A stretch of DNA of 64,000 bases from Ctena decussata. Lineage: Eukaryota > Mollusca > Bivalvia > Lucinida > Lucinidae. Each line of letters starts with the position of its first letter. The first letter of the stretch is position 1. Position numbers and translations under genes: made by a program. The stretch lies in the NCBI GenBank assembly GCA_963989385.1, contig OZ022501.1, forward strand, positions 99,346,502 through 99,410,501. The letters run 5' to 3'. The notes beneath the pieces are model-generated. The model saw only the letters and a program-made list of their open reading frames with translations. It did not search any database and was not told the origin of the DNA. This document shows, piece by piece, positions 1 to 11,800 of the stretch.

Positions 1-29
1 CTTGGCTTTCTAGGACGTAACTTGGTGCC

Positions 30-415
30 ATGTCCACAGGGCGTTAAAATTAAGCATACAAGGGATTGGTGCATCCAGTACCAGAGTATAGTAGTTCAGT
101 CTGGGACCACGAAAGAATACTTTTTCAAGATGAATTTCAGAAGGTGCTGAAAAGGGCGGCTATATGTGTAACATACAATTGCACCTATGAAACTGCAAGT
201 ATGACTGGCATTCTAGAGAAACTGAAGTCAGAATCTCAGAAAAAGAGTAGAAAGATAGCACACTCATAATGTTTAGAAAAGGTCTGAAGGGTGCAGTCAG
301 TATACCAACAAATGACCCTGTTACCCTGTTACCTGAGGTAGGCGTACCAAGAAGTATCAGTATAAGACATAAGTATAAGACATTATCATTAGTATCATAC
401 ATTGAGGGACCATAG
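30..415 (+). pseudogene. LINE (CR1/jockey-like) reverse transcriptase tail, broken
   Basis: Translation gives AYKGLVHPVPEYSSSVWDH and then a KRAA-type motif, the C-terminal tail after the RT domain of CR1/jockey-like LINEs. A stop at 267-269 ends that frame; the match resumes in another frame at 269 (MFRKGLKGAV...IPTNDP) and runs to about 415. Both ends are truncated and there is no coding capacity. Confidence 0.7.
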
Positions 416-416
416 C

Positions 417-735
417 ATCAGTACCGCCTTGGAACGGCTAGTAATTGATAACTTTGGGTTTAAACTAGTTCTCCTGGATCTAAATCCTCGCCATCAGCTT
501 CTGCAGTGGTTCGTAAAATCTAGTTAACTGTTTGGCTGGTCCGCTTGACGGTTTTCTAACCCATCAATGAATCATCACAGGAAACAAAAATATTCATGGA
601 TAAGAACTATGATGAATCAAAGATGGGGACTCGACCAAAAAGAATATAATGTGACACCTGGATATCTCTGTGTCAAACAACACCACTGAAATACTGATGC
701 AACCCAACAAAAATCACCAAATGAACCCCGGGTGA
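417..735 (-). mobile_element. PLE 3'-region relic, type 3
   Basis: Begins with the shared ACCGCCTTGGAACGG motif and continues with CATCAATGAATCATCA and a GGGGACTCGAC block found at the same spacing in the other PLE copies. The terminal 3' segment and the RT are absent, so this is an internal fragment. Confidence 0.6.
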
Positions 736-1468
736 CTAACCAACAAATGCTTTAAACCGTGATTGCTCGTGATGTCGTAAAGGTGGTGATTTGTGGTAAA
801 TAGAAAATCTAAATAAAAACATAAAAAATGAACGTATCTTCCTGAAAGTTTGCATACTTCTTATTTTTGTTGTTCTTTACAGTGTAAATACAGAACAGAG
901 GATCATGCTGTTTCAAAAAGTGATTTTATATGGAAAAAATCAAAGGGTAATTTTGTGCACTGAAATCTAGAAAATTAACTTCATGCTTGAAAATATTCTT
1001 AGCTCTGAAGGCGCTTTTATGCATTAAAAAAGCAATCTAGCAATTATTTTTTCCAACTCTTTCTCAAATTGTAAGGTAGACCAGATGAAAACAGTCACTT
1101 TTTCTCAAATGTCTGATCATGTATACAGTGAATATACACTGGATGCATTAATTAAATACAGGTAGGGCAGTTATATCATACTCACAGTATAAGTGATTAT
1201 TGCGACCACGACAGGTATGTAAATGAAATTGTTCAACCTTGAAAATGGACTCTACTGTGTTTTTTGGGGGAATATTTGGACACACAGCACACCATTTTTA
1301 TCTGGACAGCCTGATAATGTGTGAAAACAATTGGAAAAAATAGTTGCTAGGACGCTCTCCATAATGCTTTAAAGAACCTTTAAATTTTATAACATTTTTA
1401 ATAACTATGGTTGTTGTTTTTTAGATTTTTGCGCATAAAATTACCCTTTGAACATTTCTTATGTAAAA
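736..1468. other. No recognisable gene
   Basis: AT-rich sequence. No exon with splice signals and no repeat shared with the rest of the window was recognised. Confidence 0.5.
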
Positions 1469-1745
1469 AATTTAAAGAGTAACTACACTTCAGGAACTGA
1501 CTGAATCAGATCCCAAACCCTATCCCGAACATCAAAGGGAAAGATTGACAAAGAAATCCCAACAAACAATAAATTACAAGTGATTAGCGGAGTCAGCAGC
1601 TCTTTCCCAAATTGGTGGCAACTCAGCTATCTTTACTGAACTAAATAATTTAGACCAACAGAAGGGATACAACAGACTAAACAAATTATACGAAAAACAT
1701 TTAACAACCATTTTTACCTATTTCCTATTTTTATTATAGAAGGGT

Positions 1746-1888
1746 GACATTGGGGAGGACTGTATTTATGGGGAGGACCGTAACTATGGAGAGGACCGTA
1801 ACTAATGTTGAAAGAACTTGTGGTCCGACCCAATTGCTTGACATATTAAGAGGCAATAAAATATGTTTAAACTATAAACTGTTTAAAC
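1746..1888 (+). mobile_element. 143-bp insertion with 14-bp target duplication
   Basis: TATTATAGAAGGGT occurs on both sides (1732-1745 and 1889-1902). Related PLE copies lack the intervening sequence (compare 38.93-38.96 kb and, reversed, 42.34-42.38 kb). The insert starts with three imperfect copies of a GGGGAGGACCGTAACTATG-like unit and ends AT-rich. It is not recognised as a named family. Confidence 0.65.
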
Positions 1889-2316
1889 TATTATAGAAGG
1901 GTTAAAATGAGAACACAATAAATTAAACAGCACCGGACATGAAACAAATGCAACCGCAACGAAAGTACCGCCTTTGGACGGTCAGTAATAACTACTGGGG
2001 GGGGTTAAACCGGTTTTACTGGGCCCAAACCTTTACCCTCACCCTCCGCCGCGGTGCACACAATTAGTTGGTAGTTCGATTCGTATGGAGGTCCTCTAAC
2101 TCATCAGAGAGTCATCACGGGCAACAATTAAAATCAAGAAAAGACTGTGATGAAGTACGGATGAGGACTCGACAGCCAAAACGTGTTAACACACCTGGAG
2201 ATCCCTTGGGCGTCAGCAACACCACTGGATTACTGGAGCAAAAGAAGACCACCAGTTGAACCCCGGTGGCCCAAGAAACAGACAAACATCCGGTCCCAAC
2301 TAACTCATATAGAGCT

Positions 2317-3342
2317 TTATGTAGGGGCTATCATAGAGACTGAACCCCGACCCACCGGCGTGCAATTAAAGAGGACAGCAACGTTGTCAACCGTGATTGG
2401 GTTAACCACTAAGCATGCAAACTGTCGCATTACATCTATGTTATAGCCAATGCGTTTAAATCGCATGATAATTTTCTTAAATTGGTCAGGAAATTCTGTT
2501 TTCCCTAAGTCACCATAAAATTCAGGTTCCGATAGGCCTTGTGGCAAAAGTGACCTTTACCCTGTACTATATTTAGAAACCAATTCAAAGTGTCTACGAT
2601 AAAATTTAGAAAAAGCTTTCCAAAGTTTATGATACCGATACACCTGCTGTAAGAGCTTGGCAGTCAAACTTTATTACGAGCATTGAAATCAGCCAAATGA
2701 CTAGACACCCTAGCGAAGAGAATAAGTTGAGAAATGTAAACACTATTAGAAGTGGTGCGGGGAACATCACCATCCAAAAACGGAAAATTAACTATGTCGA
2801 AATCAAAATCGTCGCGTTTGTCATAAATTTTAAATGAAACAAATCCGTCTAAAATTGATAAATGTAAATCCAAAAATGGGGCCTCGGTATCAGAAGTATT
2901 TGCTTTTTTTAACTGCAATTCAGCAGGATAAATTTGACTAACCATTCCTTCAAAGTAAGGATTCTCAATATTTATAAGATCGTCCAAGTATCTAGACGCT
3001 GAGTTGAATGCTTCAATGCCATGAGCTTGAGTATCATCAGAAAGAGACATCATAAAGTCTCTTTCATAGCAAAATAAAAACAAATCTGCTACAAGAGGAG
3101 CGCAGTTAGTACCCATCGGAATTCCTACATTTTGTCTGTGTTACTTAGTACCAAATCTGATGAAAATGTTATCTAGAAGATATACTAAAGCATTACAAAC
3201 ATTTTGGAAAGACCACATTTTAAACCTTTTTTGGTTATCGGAAGTAAAAAAAAGCATGTTTATCATTACAAGCAAGATAAAGAGCACCCTCTCTCTGAAA
3301 GGTAGGCTCAATTAAATTTATTAGTTTCTTTTTATTAAATAA
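2317..3342 (-). pseudogene. PLE copy A reverse transcriptase, broken
   Basis: Contains [20 protein letters not shown], a catalytic YLDD box (SASRYLDDLINIEN), [12 protein letters not shown] and [19 protein letters not shown]. The reading is split by frameshifts near 2550-2660 and by stops upstream of 3116. Same protein as the 400-codon copy at 27.7-28.9 kb. Confidence 0.85.
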
Positions 3343-4739
3343 AACCCTTTTTAACCTCAACAGGTCCTAGTTTTTTTGGATTCTGAATTGTAAGAAACAA
3401 CATAAAGAAGGCATCTGCTAATTTTGGGGAAGATCTGTTATATTTTCAGCATTTTGTGCAGGATTTTGAATTCGCCCAAAATCAGTGATTATTACCATCT
3501 TAAGAAATCAGGCCAAACAATATCCCTGAAGTTACTGCCACAAAGAACATGCTAAGAGGTTTTTTTCTTGCCCTGTGTTGGGACATGACGCGGTCAAGCT
3601 GATCCCGAAAGAAAATACATTTCATGAAGCACCGTTTTTAAGAGACAACTCCCCTATGGACTTGAACACCATAATATCACGGTATTTAGTTGTTATTAAA
3701 GCTAGAAATAAACAAGAAGACCTTGACTGATTTAACAGAAAATTAGTTATTATCTTTTGCTTATTCCTTTGCAGTGTTGAAAATCTTATCTATTTCCCAA
3801 TTGTTTAGAAGTAGAATGATGATGTTGCCGGCCTAGACCAGTGGAGAGATACATAATAGCACGGATACAGATTCACAAAGTCATATGACTTCCTTCTGAA
3901 TACCATTTGTATAACTGAGTATTACCAACCATGTTTTGATATGTTTGTATTGTGATTGTTTATACAAATAAAATACTATTTAAACTAAACTAAACTACTA
4001 GCACAGTCTTTATAGAAACCGGTAGAATCAAAATTCTTGAAACTGAATGCAGCTATTACTTATATTTCATGAATATTTTAAATCAGTTTGTACACGATAT
4101 ATCGTGATTTATTCAAACCTGAACAGAAACTTTCATCAAAATGCATTTACAGACGGAATTTCCATAAATTCGATCACTAGCTGGCCCAGGGACAGAATAA
4201 ATATGTCCTGGTGAATAAACTCTATTATAATAATCAACGAAATATTTATTTTCAAGCTCTAACAGTTACGTACTAATATTTCAAAATCCATCGTAGTCAA
4301 TAAAGTCTATTAATACTACAAACGCATTAAAGGAACTAAATGTGCTGTGATTTACTCATTTCATATATAAATTCAATTTTTTTGACGTTAGTGATTCCCA
4401 TAATTTCCAGCAAAAGTTTGGATTGATAAATATGGTAATTCTGAGATTAACGGATTGGGATACCTGATGTGAAATGTCATGGATAAAAATAAAGTTATGT
4501 TCACTTTCTATCGCGCGATGGGTTTCCTTATGCCAGTGGATAGAATCGCATTGAGGATATGCTAAACAAAGTTTATACTTGGCAGGGATTAAGACATTGC
4601 TTCAAAATATTTTAACAGCACAACAGTTTAAACCTTTGGTTGATGAAGTAATTTTACAGAGAAATGTAAAATTTGAGATCGATTTACACTATTATTCGAG
4701 ATCATCGTCTTTTATAGTATTTGGATCCTTTTGAAACTT
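3343..4739. other. Mostly unassigned; LINE/SINE-like tail at 3840-3992
   Basis: The stretch at about 3840-3992 ends ATACAAATAAAATACTATTT followed by three AAACT units, like the 3' tail of a small retroposon. The rest has no feature that could be supported. Confidence 0.35.
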
Positions 4740-4925
4740 TTCAGTCTTGGAATTGACTGCCCAATTAAAATAAAAAATTTACAGTATGCTTTTTCTGGTT
4801 TCGTCACCAGATATTGTCAGGGTCACTGACGAGACTTTATTAGCCGAAACTACGTAGTCTGGCTCATGTTCCTACTTCTGTATGTATTCTCTGCTCTTGA
4901 AGGAACTTTTTTAAGATTTTAATTG
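4740..4925 (+). repeat. Dispersed 185-bp repeat (GTCAGGGTCACTGAC core)
   Basis: About 185 bp running from CCAATTAAAAT through TTTCTGGTTTCGTCACCAG and GTCAGGGTCACTGACGAG to GAAGGAACTTTTTTAAG. The same sequence occurs at 32893-33075, reversed at 36005-36200, and as the core of the 8.2-9.7 kb array (also reversed). The strand given is relative only. Confidence 0.75.
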
Positions 4926-5270
4926 TCAATACCGAATATGCTGTAAGTTTGTTTAAATACAAGAAGATATGCAATTGCCATGATAGAACCCTTGATATTC
5001 TTAGAAACGACTATATGATCAGATGTTTTATTTTTAAAAATACCTTTGCCCAAATAGTTTTTGAGTATGTTCTAAGCCAGCCAGTACTATATCGCTTTCT
5101 GTCTCATGTATAGCCACAACATTGAGTTTGTAAAAATTCCGAGAAACTGTCGAATTGGAGTTTCTTTCTACTTATGTTGTAAACGCACAACTTTCAGACG
5201 ACTGCAGGGGAAATTATGGGTCAGAATTTTATGATAGAATAAAAATCTCATTTAGCTAAAATTTGTGAGA

Positions 5271-5376
5271 AATTCTCCATTCTGAATGAGGATTTTATGT
5301 ACTATCTATTATCAAATTGTATTAAATTCTCCATTCTGAATGAGAATTTTATGTACTATCCTTTATTAAATTATAT
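5271..5376. repeat. 54-bp unit, two tandem copies
   Basis: AATTCTCCATTCTGAATGAG starts at 5271 and again at 5325, and both copies continue with ATTTTATGTACTATC. A simple local duplication in the region left of RLR exon 12. Confidence 0.8.
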
Positions 5377-5735
5377 AACTTACACTCCCATTTGCCATAT
5401 CTCAGTGAAGTTTTTGGCAAATATTAGAGGAAAATTACTCAAAATCACACCCAAAAATGACCCCTGCCACTGCGAGAAGGCTGTCTGACTGTACCAGTGG
5501 CCAACTAAAAGTGTCATGTATACTTCTTTCACTTAATAGGCAAGCTGATTTAGGTCTTTCAAGTTTATTGAGTTTTGAAGACAAAAACATCTCATTCAGC
5601 TGAAATTTGTCGTAGAAGTCCGAAAAAATTCTGTCGCTTTGTCCTTTATCATGCTTTCTGTTTTGCAACGGAAAATACGGCACCGCTCTGCTATCAAATC
5701 GTGCACTATGCAATTCGGTAAATCAGTTATCTTAC

Positions 5736-5822
5736 CACCAAGCTGATCTTCTATGTCATTCATCCCTTCTATCAGAATATCTTTACATGTATCAGCAGGT
5801 CTTGGCTTCAGTGGTATTACTT
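5736..5822 (-). CDS. RLR exon 12: end of helicase domain 1
   Basis: 87 nt, phase 1-1, acceptor CTTCACTTTTACAG and donor [30 protein letters not shown] followed by MNDIEDQL fits the segment between motif III and the helical insertion of RLRs. The reading stays open past the donor, but the sequence there no longer resembles the family, so the donor is preferred. The next exon was not found in the 5.7 kb left of it. Confidence 0.82.
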
Positions 5823-8800
5823 CTGTAAAAGTGAAGAAAGCCAAAATTGTAATAAATTGCTCTTATGACAGTAGTTTCAATTGTTATCAGAAAGCAACTT
5901 TTCTATTTAATAGTTAAACCGTTAACAGTTTTCTATACAGTTAAAACGCATTTTACTCTGTTCGAAAGATATCAAGCCATGATGTTCTCAATGTTCTCTA
6001 GCACTTTGTCATAAGGGTCAGTAGTGAAAGTAAGTAGGAAAATTCTCAGGTACTGACACAATTCAATCCAAGATCACACCCAAGACACCACGTGGCAAAA
6101 AGAAACCACAAAATTTGCCACCCTGCGGCAGCCATATGAATAGCCTTTTTCCCAGATAGGTGAACACCGGGCTAGCCTTGACATCATAAACACAGTAGGA
6201 AACAGAGACAGCAACAAACAACACATTAAACAACCAAGAAGAACCAAGAAGAACCAAAATAGAAGCGCCGCCTTTGGACGGCCAGTAATAAAATTACTGG
6301 AGGGGAGGTGTTTAATCGGTTTGTAGCCGACTTTCTCTCGCTCTTGTTTCTGTTTTGATTTATCAGAGACTTGGTCGTTCGGTTTGCATATAGTTGTCCA
6401 GCTCATCAGAAACATTGAAATAGCAGCATTGAAAGCTAATGAAAGGGTTGAAATATGCTTCCTTTGTCGGTTTCTGCTGGTGGAAATCTGTTTCCTAGAG
6501 CTCTAGAGTCGGTTTGTCTGTCGAGTCCCTATCTTGTTTTGTTATTTATTAGAAAGCCGCCACGCTCACTAAACAAATCTGTTCTCTGATGCCAGAAGCT
6601 AGGAAGAGGGCTACAACATCAAAAACCAATAGCAGATAAACGCTCCCTTACTCTACAAGAACACTTGTTTCTGAAGACCTCGATGTGTGGCTTGTTTTGG
6701 TCCATCTTTATTATTATTTTGTTCGTTTCCAAAAAAGAAATCCATACTAACAAACAAAACATTATAATAACAGATAGTATATTTAATCGCATTTGAACAT
6801 AACAGGGCCTAGGGTGAAGACTGCAGCATCTGAAACCAGTCTGTTCCCCCCCCCTTCTTTCCTATCGGTAGCTTATCACTTACCATCCTGAGTGCTTCTG
6901 TTATTGTTTATTTTTCCTTGTTTGATTTATTTGCTTTTCTGTTAGTCTTTATTTAACTATTCTGAACGCCAATAGAAACGTCCAGGGGTTTATGTTCTTT
7001 TTTCTCGGCACTGTCACTGGAACATTTTAAATTGATCATTGCATAGACTGATTTTCATTCGACCATTAGACACGACGAAGCTCTAATGAATGTAGCCTCT
7101 TAAACAATGCATGTCTTTGGAATTTTTAATTTTACCTCACAATGAATGTGTTGGTTCTCACAGTCACCAGACTTTCGTTTTGTAAAAAGAACTCAAGGTT
7201 ACGTTAACCTTACAAGACAAGAACTAGCAGCAGTTGTCTACTTTCGCACAATTATTATGTAATCGTTGTGGACGTTTCTTTTGACGCTCAGTATATATTT
7301 TGGTCGTTTAGCATAGTTTGGTTGCCAAGTATCTGAGAATATGCCCTTCACTTAGCTTGCTACGTATGTTGTCATTCATTTAAAGCCTTAACGTGCTGTG
7401 TCTTTTCATGGTCTCTAGATGATGCAGGGGGTCTGTGGAATTTGATTGTATTAGTTCCTGAGTATTTTTAAATGCTTAGCATAAGGCCAGCCTTTGCATG
7501 ATGCTATGAAGATGGAAATAAAAGTTAAAAGTATGCAAAGACCAGGAACTGAAACAATCAAAATCCAAATCCAGCCCTCAAACCATAGTTGGAAACAACT
7601 AAGATTACAAATAATCAAGATACAGAGAACATATGGTCAACCGAGTGAGCAGCTTGTTCCCAAAAGGTGGCCACTCAGCAACCCAAACCGAACCAAAAAT
7701 AATAAGAACATACATAAGGTAAAACATCACAGAAACTCTGACACCAAAAAACAGGAAACAGAGAACCACAACAGAACTACCGCCTTGGAACGGTCAGTAA
7801 TGAATTACTGGGGGGCTTAAATCGATTTTATAGGCTCAACCTCACCCTCAGTTTCTGAAGTGGTGTTTAAAGTTGTCACTACTACTGGATTAACCAATTT
7901 AAATGCAGGTTGCCCATCATATTTTTAAACTATTTCTGTTAACTTAGATTTATGTTAACCATTCTGTAACATCTACCTTGAACAGTTACTGAGAAAAGTG
8001 TAACACAAAATTACCTTAAAAAGACAGAACAAAGGATATATAAAGGATAGAATAAGAGCAATGAGTCATGTTCTCTATCTCAAACTACGACAGCTCATTG
8101 TCTATATTTATATCAAGGTTTCAAGAGTCTTGCATCAATAGTTCCTGAGAAAACTAAGAAAATAATTTTCAATGTGGAAAAAATACAGAAAGAAAAATAG
8201 ATTAAAATAAGAAAAATACGAGCAAAGAACCTGAGTCTCAATTAAAATCTTAAACAGTTCCTTCAAGAGCCGAAAATACATTCAGAAGAAGGAATATGGG
8301 CCAGACTACGTAGTTTCGGCTAATAAAGCCTCGTCAGTGACCCTGACAATATCTGGTGACGAAACCAGAGAAAAGCATACTGCAATTTCTTAATTTTAAT
8401 TGGGCCGTCAATTCAAAGACTGATTAGTATAAAAATGGAACCAAATAATATAAAAGACGATGATCTAGAATAATAGTCTTAATCAATTTCAATTTTTAGG
8501 TTTCTCAGAATATATCCTCTGTGCTCAAAAGACGAAAATGAAATATAATCTGCACTATGGATGATGCACGGGGAGACGTTTTACGGCCGCGACACGACAG
8601 AACACCAGCTGCAGTGAGGTAAAATTAAAATCTTAAACAGTTTCTTCAAGAGCAGAGAATAAATTAAGAAGAAGGAATATGGGCCAGACTACGTAGTTTC
8701 GGCTAATAAAGCCTCGTCAGTGACCCTGACAATATCTGGTGACAAAACCAAAGAAAAGCATACTGCAATTTCTTAATTTTAATTGGCCATTCAATTCAAA

Positions 8801-11800
8801 GACTGATTAGTATAAAACTGTAACCAAATAATATAAAAGACGATGATCTATAATAATAGTCAAAATCAATTTCAAATTTTAGGTTTCTCAGAATATATCC
8901 TCTGTCCTCAAAGGACGAAAATAAAGTATAATCTGCACTTTGGATGATGTACGGGGAGACGTTTTACGCCCGCCACACGGCAAAACACCAGCTGCAGTGA
9001 GGTAAAATTAAAATCTTAAACAGTTTCTTCAAGAGCAGAAAATACATTCAGAGGAAGAAATATGGGCCAGACTATGTAGTTTCGGCTAATTTGGCCTCGT
9101 CAGTGACCCTGATAACATCTGGTGACGAAACCAAAGAAAAGCATACTGCAATTTCTTAATTTTAATTGGGCAGTCAATTAAAAGACTGATTAGTATAAAA
9201 AAGGAACCAAATAATATAAAAGACGATGATCTAGAATAATAGTCTTAATCAATTTCAAATTTTAGGTTTCTCAGAATATATCCTCTGTCCTCAAAGGACG
9301 AAAATAAAGTATATCTGCACTTTGGATGATGTACGGGGAGGCGTTTGACGGCCGCCACACGGCACAACACCAGCTGCAGTGAGGTAAAATTAAAATCTTA
9401 TACAGTTTCTTCAAGAGCAGAGAATACATTCAGAGGAAGGAATATGGGCCAGACTATGTAGTTTCGGCTAATTAGACCTCGTCAGTGACCCTGATAATAT
9501 CTAGTGACGAAACCAGAGAAAAGCATACTGCAAATAACTTAATTTTAATTGGGCAGTCAATTCAAACACTGATTAGTATAAAAAAGGAACCAAATAATAT
9601 AAAAGACGATGATCAATAATTATAGTCAAAATCAATCACAAATTTAAGGTTTCTCAGCATATATCCTCCGTCCTCAAAGGACGAAATCCCACAATACAAC
9701 CATTCATTATCCATATGTATACCATGGTTGAAGATTGTAGCTTGCTCAGTTCCATTGAAAACTGTGACACAAATTTAAAAGCTCATTATCCATATGTATA
9801 TCATGTTTCAAGATTCCCGCTAAATAGTATCTGAGGAAACTCTGACACAAATTTTAATGTTAGCATGTAAAATAGGAAAAGAAAGAAAAATAGAAAAAAA
9901 GAGGAAGAATAATAGCAATATGCCCGAGTCTCAGTCCCACGATACAATCAGCGATTGTCAATGTGTGTACCAATTTTTTGAGGATTCTACCTTCTACGAT
10001 TACTGAGAAAAGTATAACACTTATTTAAAGACAGAAAAATGGAGAAATAAAGAGAACAATAATGGCAATGAGTCCAATTGTCAATCCCACGATACAATCC
10101 CTCATTGTCCATATATATACCATGTTACAAAATTCTAGCTTCAGCAATTCCTGAGAAAATTGGGACACAAAAAGCGTTACGGAATTACGGAGTTACGGAC
10201 AGATCAAATCCAGTATAGCCACTCTTTTTCAAAGCAGGACTATAACCAGGCGAACATGAAATACCAATTCCGAATAGTTCTTTACTAGGAATGATTTTGT
10301 AATGTATATCTGAGAGTAATTGTAAAATACGATATGGCGATTTTGTCCGCAGCCGTATTATAACGTTGGTTTAAACGAATACGTCTTTGTGGTTGAGGCT
10401 ATATACAAATATCTTTATAACATTTGTTTTTATTCGCCTAATGCAGCTACAGAGCTTTAAATAATTGAGAGAATATTCAGAAAGTTTTTCACATTTAATA
10501 AGTATTAATTTAGGAAAGTCATTGAAGAAACGCGCTGTGGCCGTTGCAGTGAACTGGCAACAAAGCTAAAATATCTGACGTTACGCTAATTGTCACCGAC
10601 ATCTGACGTTACATTAGGCATCTAAAACAACGAAGGAAGACTCGGATCAGACCTAACGGATTCGCACACTGAGTTATTATTGTACTCACATGGTAAAGGT
10701 TCCTAAACACGCTATCTTTTTCCTAACTATTGGAATATATACACTGCATGATGTGTCACGTATCGCAACACCATTCAAAAACGGAAACTTAACACTTTCG
10801 ATTTCAAAAATACAAATGAAGATCTCCAAGAAAGACCACAAAATAATTATCCCTTGGTCAGTTTGTATTCTATCATCATCAGGCATGTAGAAATTACTAA
10901 TTGAGTGTTTTTCAGAACCAATATTCAATATTGGCTATTCCAAGATATTTATGCCTATGTTGGTTATTATCTGAGAAATCAAAATAAATAATTTTTATTA
11001 CCTTCGGTGGGTATACTGATGTAGTCTTTCATTTCTTCCAAATTTTTGTCTACTGTTGAAATGTTTTTCGCATCGATGTTGGCACAAATACTTAGTACAT
11101 AATCCATAGCCTCTGTATCATTGTATGCATTTCCAACACCAACGGAAGCCGTCAGTCCGACTATCTACAATATACATGTTAATTTATTCAAATCTTATGT
11201 TTCTTTCGTAGTTTTCTTACCTCATGTCAGCAGATGCTATGTCAGTTTATGTATGCTCGGAGGGGGTGTACTTTCTACCAAGATTTGTACATCACCTATT
11301 TTCCAAACTTCTCAGGTTTAGTTAAATGAGTTGGAAGGCCTCCATGCGAACTGAACTAAATTTTCGAATAACCACGATGGATATGGAACCTTTCTATTAC
11401 ATTTTATTTCAAACTGCTGGGGTTGATTGAAACTGAAACAGGTAAATACATATATAGGCATATTTCGCACTTAATTTGATGAGATACAAATATACATGAG
11501 ATCCGTCTCATCATGGCAAATGGTAAATGGCCCAATTTACTGTTAAGATTCTAAATTTATTTATCAGGCAGCTGCTCATGTTATAACTGGAAATTTAAAA
11601 ACCACTGCAGATTCAAGAATTCGTTACAAAGTTTCTAAGGGTCCTAAATATAGATTTCATTTCCGCATTGTTTTCAAGAAATGTAGAGAAGAAATATCAT
11701 CTTCATTAAATGAGTTCGGTGGTCGATGGTTTAAACGAGAGTATGTTGAGCCTCATGCCTTAAAGGCATGGAAATTAAGCATCTTCAATATAGTAGATAA

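Larger units (their letters stand above)
1469..3342 (-). mobile_element. Penelope-like element copy A, type 2, 5'-truncated
   Basis: The 3' end (TTTAAAGAGTAACTACACTT on the plus strand) matches those at 28.96 and 38.67 kb. Going leftwards to rightwards come the 3' untranslated part, the RT C-terminus (2317-2547), the RT core (2664-3116) and a truncation at about 3342, before RT motif A. The 3' region is interrupted by a 143-bp insertion (1746-1888). Confidence 0.82.

Noticed and set aside
5435..5735. Open frame continuing past RLR exon 12
   Set aside because: A strong donor (GGTG/GTAAGA) precedes it and the further residues do not resemble an RLR helicase insertion.
7494..7820. Repeated 88-108-codon frame ([14 protein letters not shown]...) in four places
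   Set aside because: It is the antisense of the PLE type 1 3' noncoding region. Conservation comes from repeat identity, and the sense-strand structures explain it.
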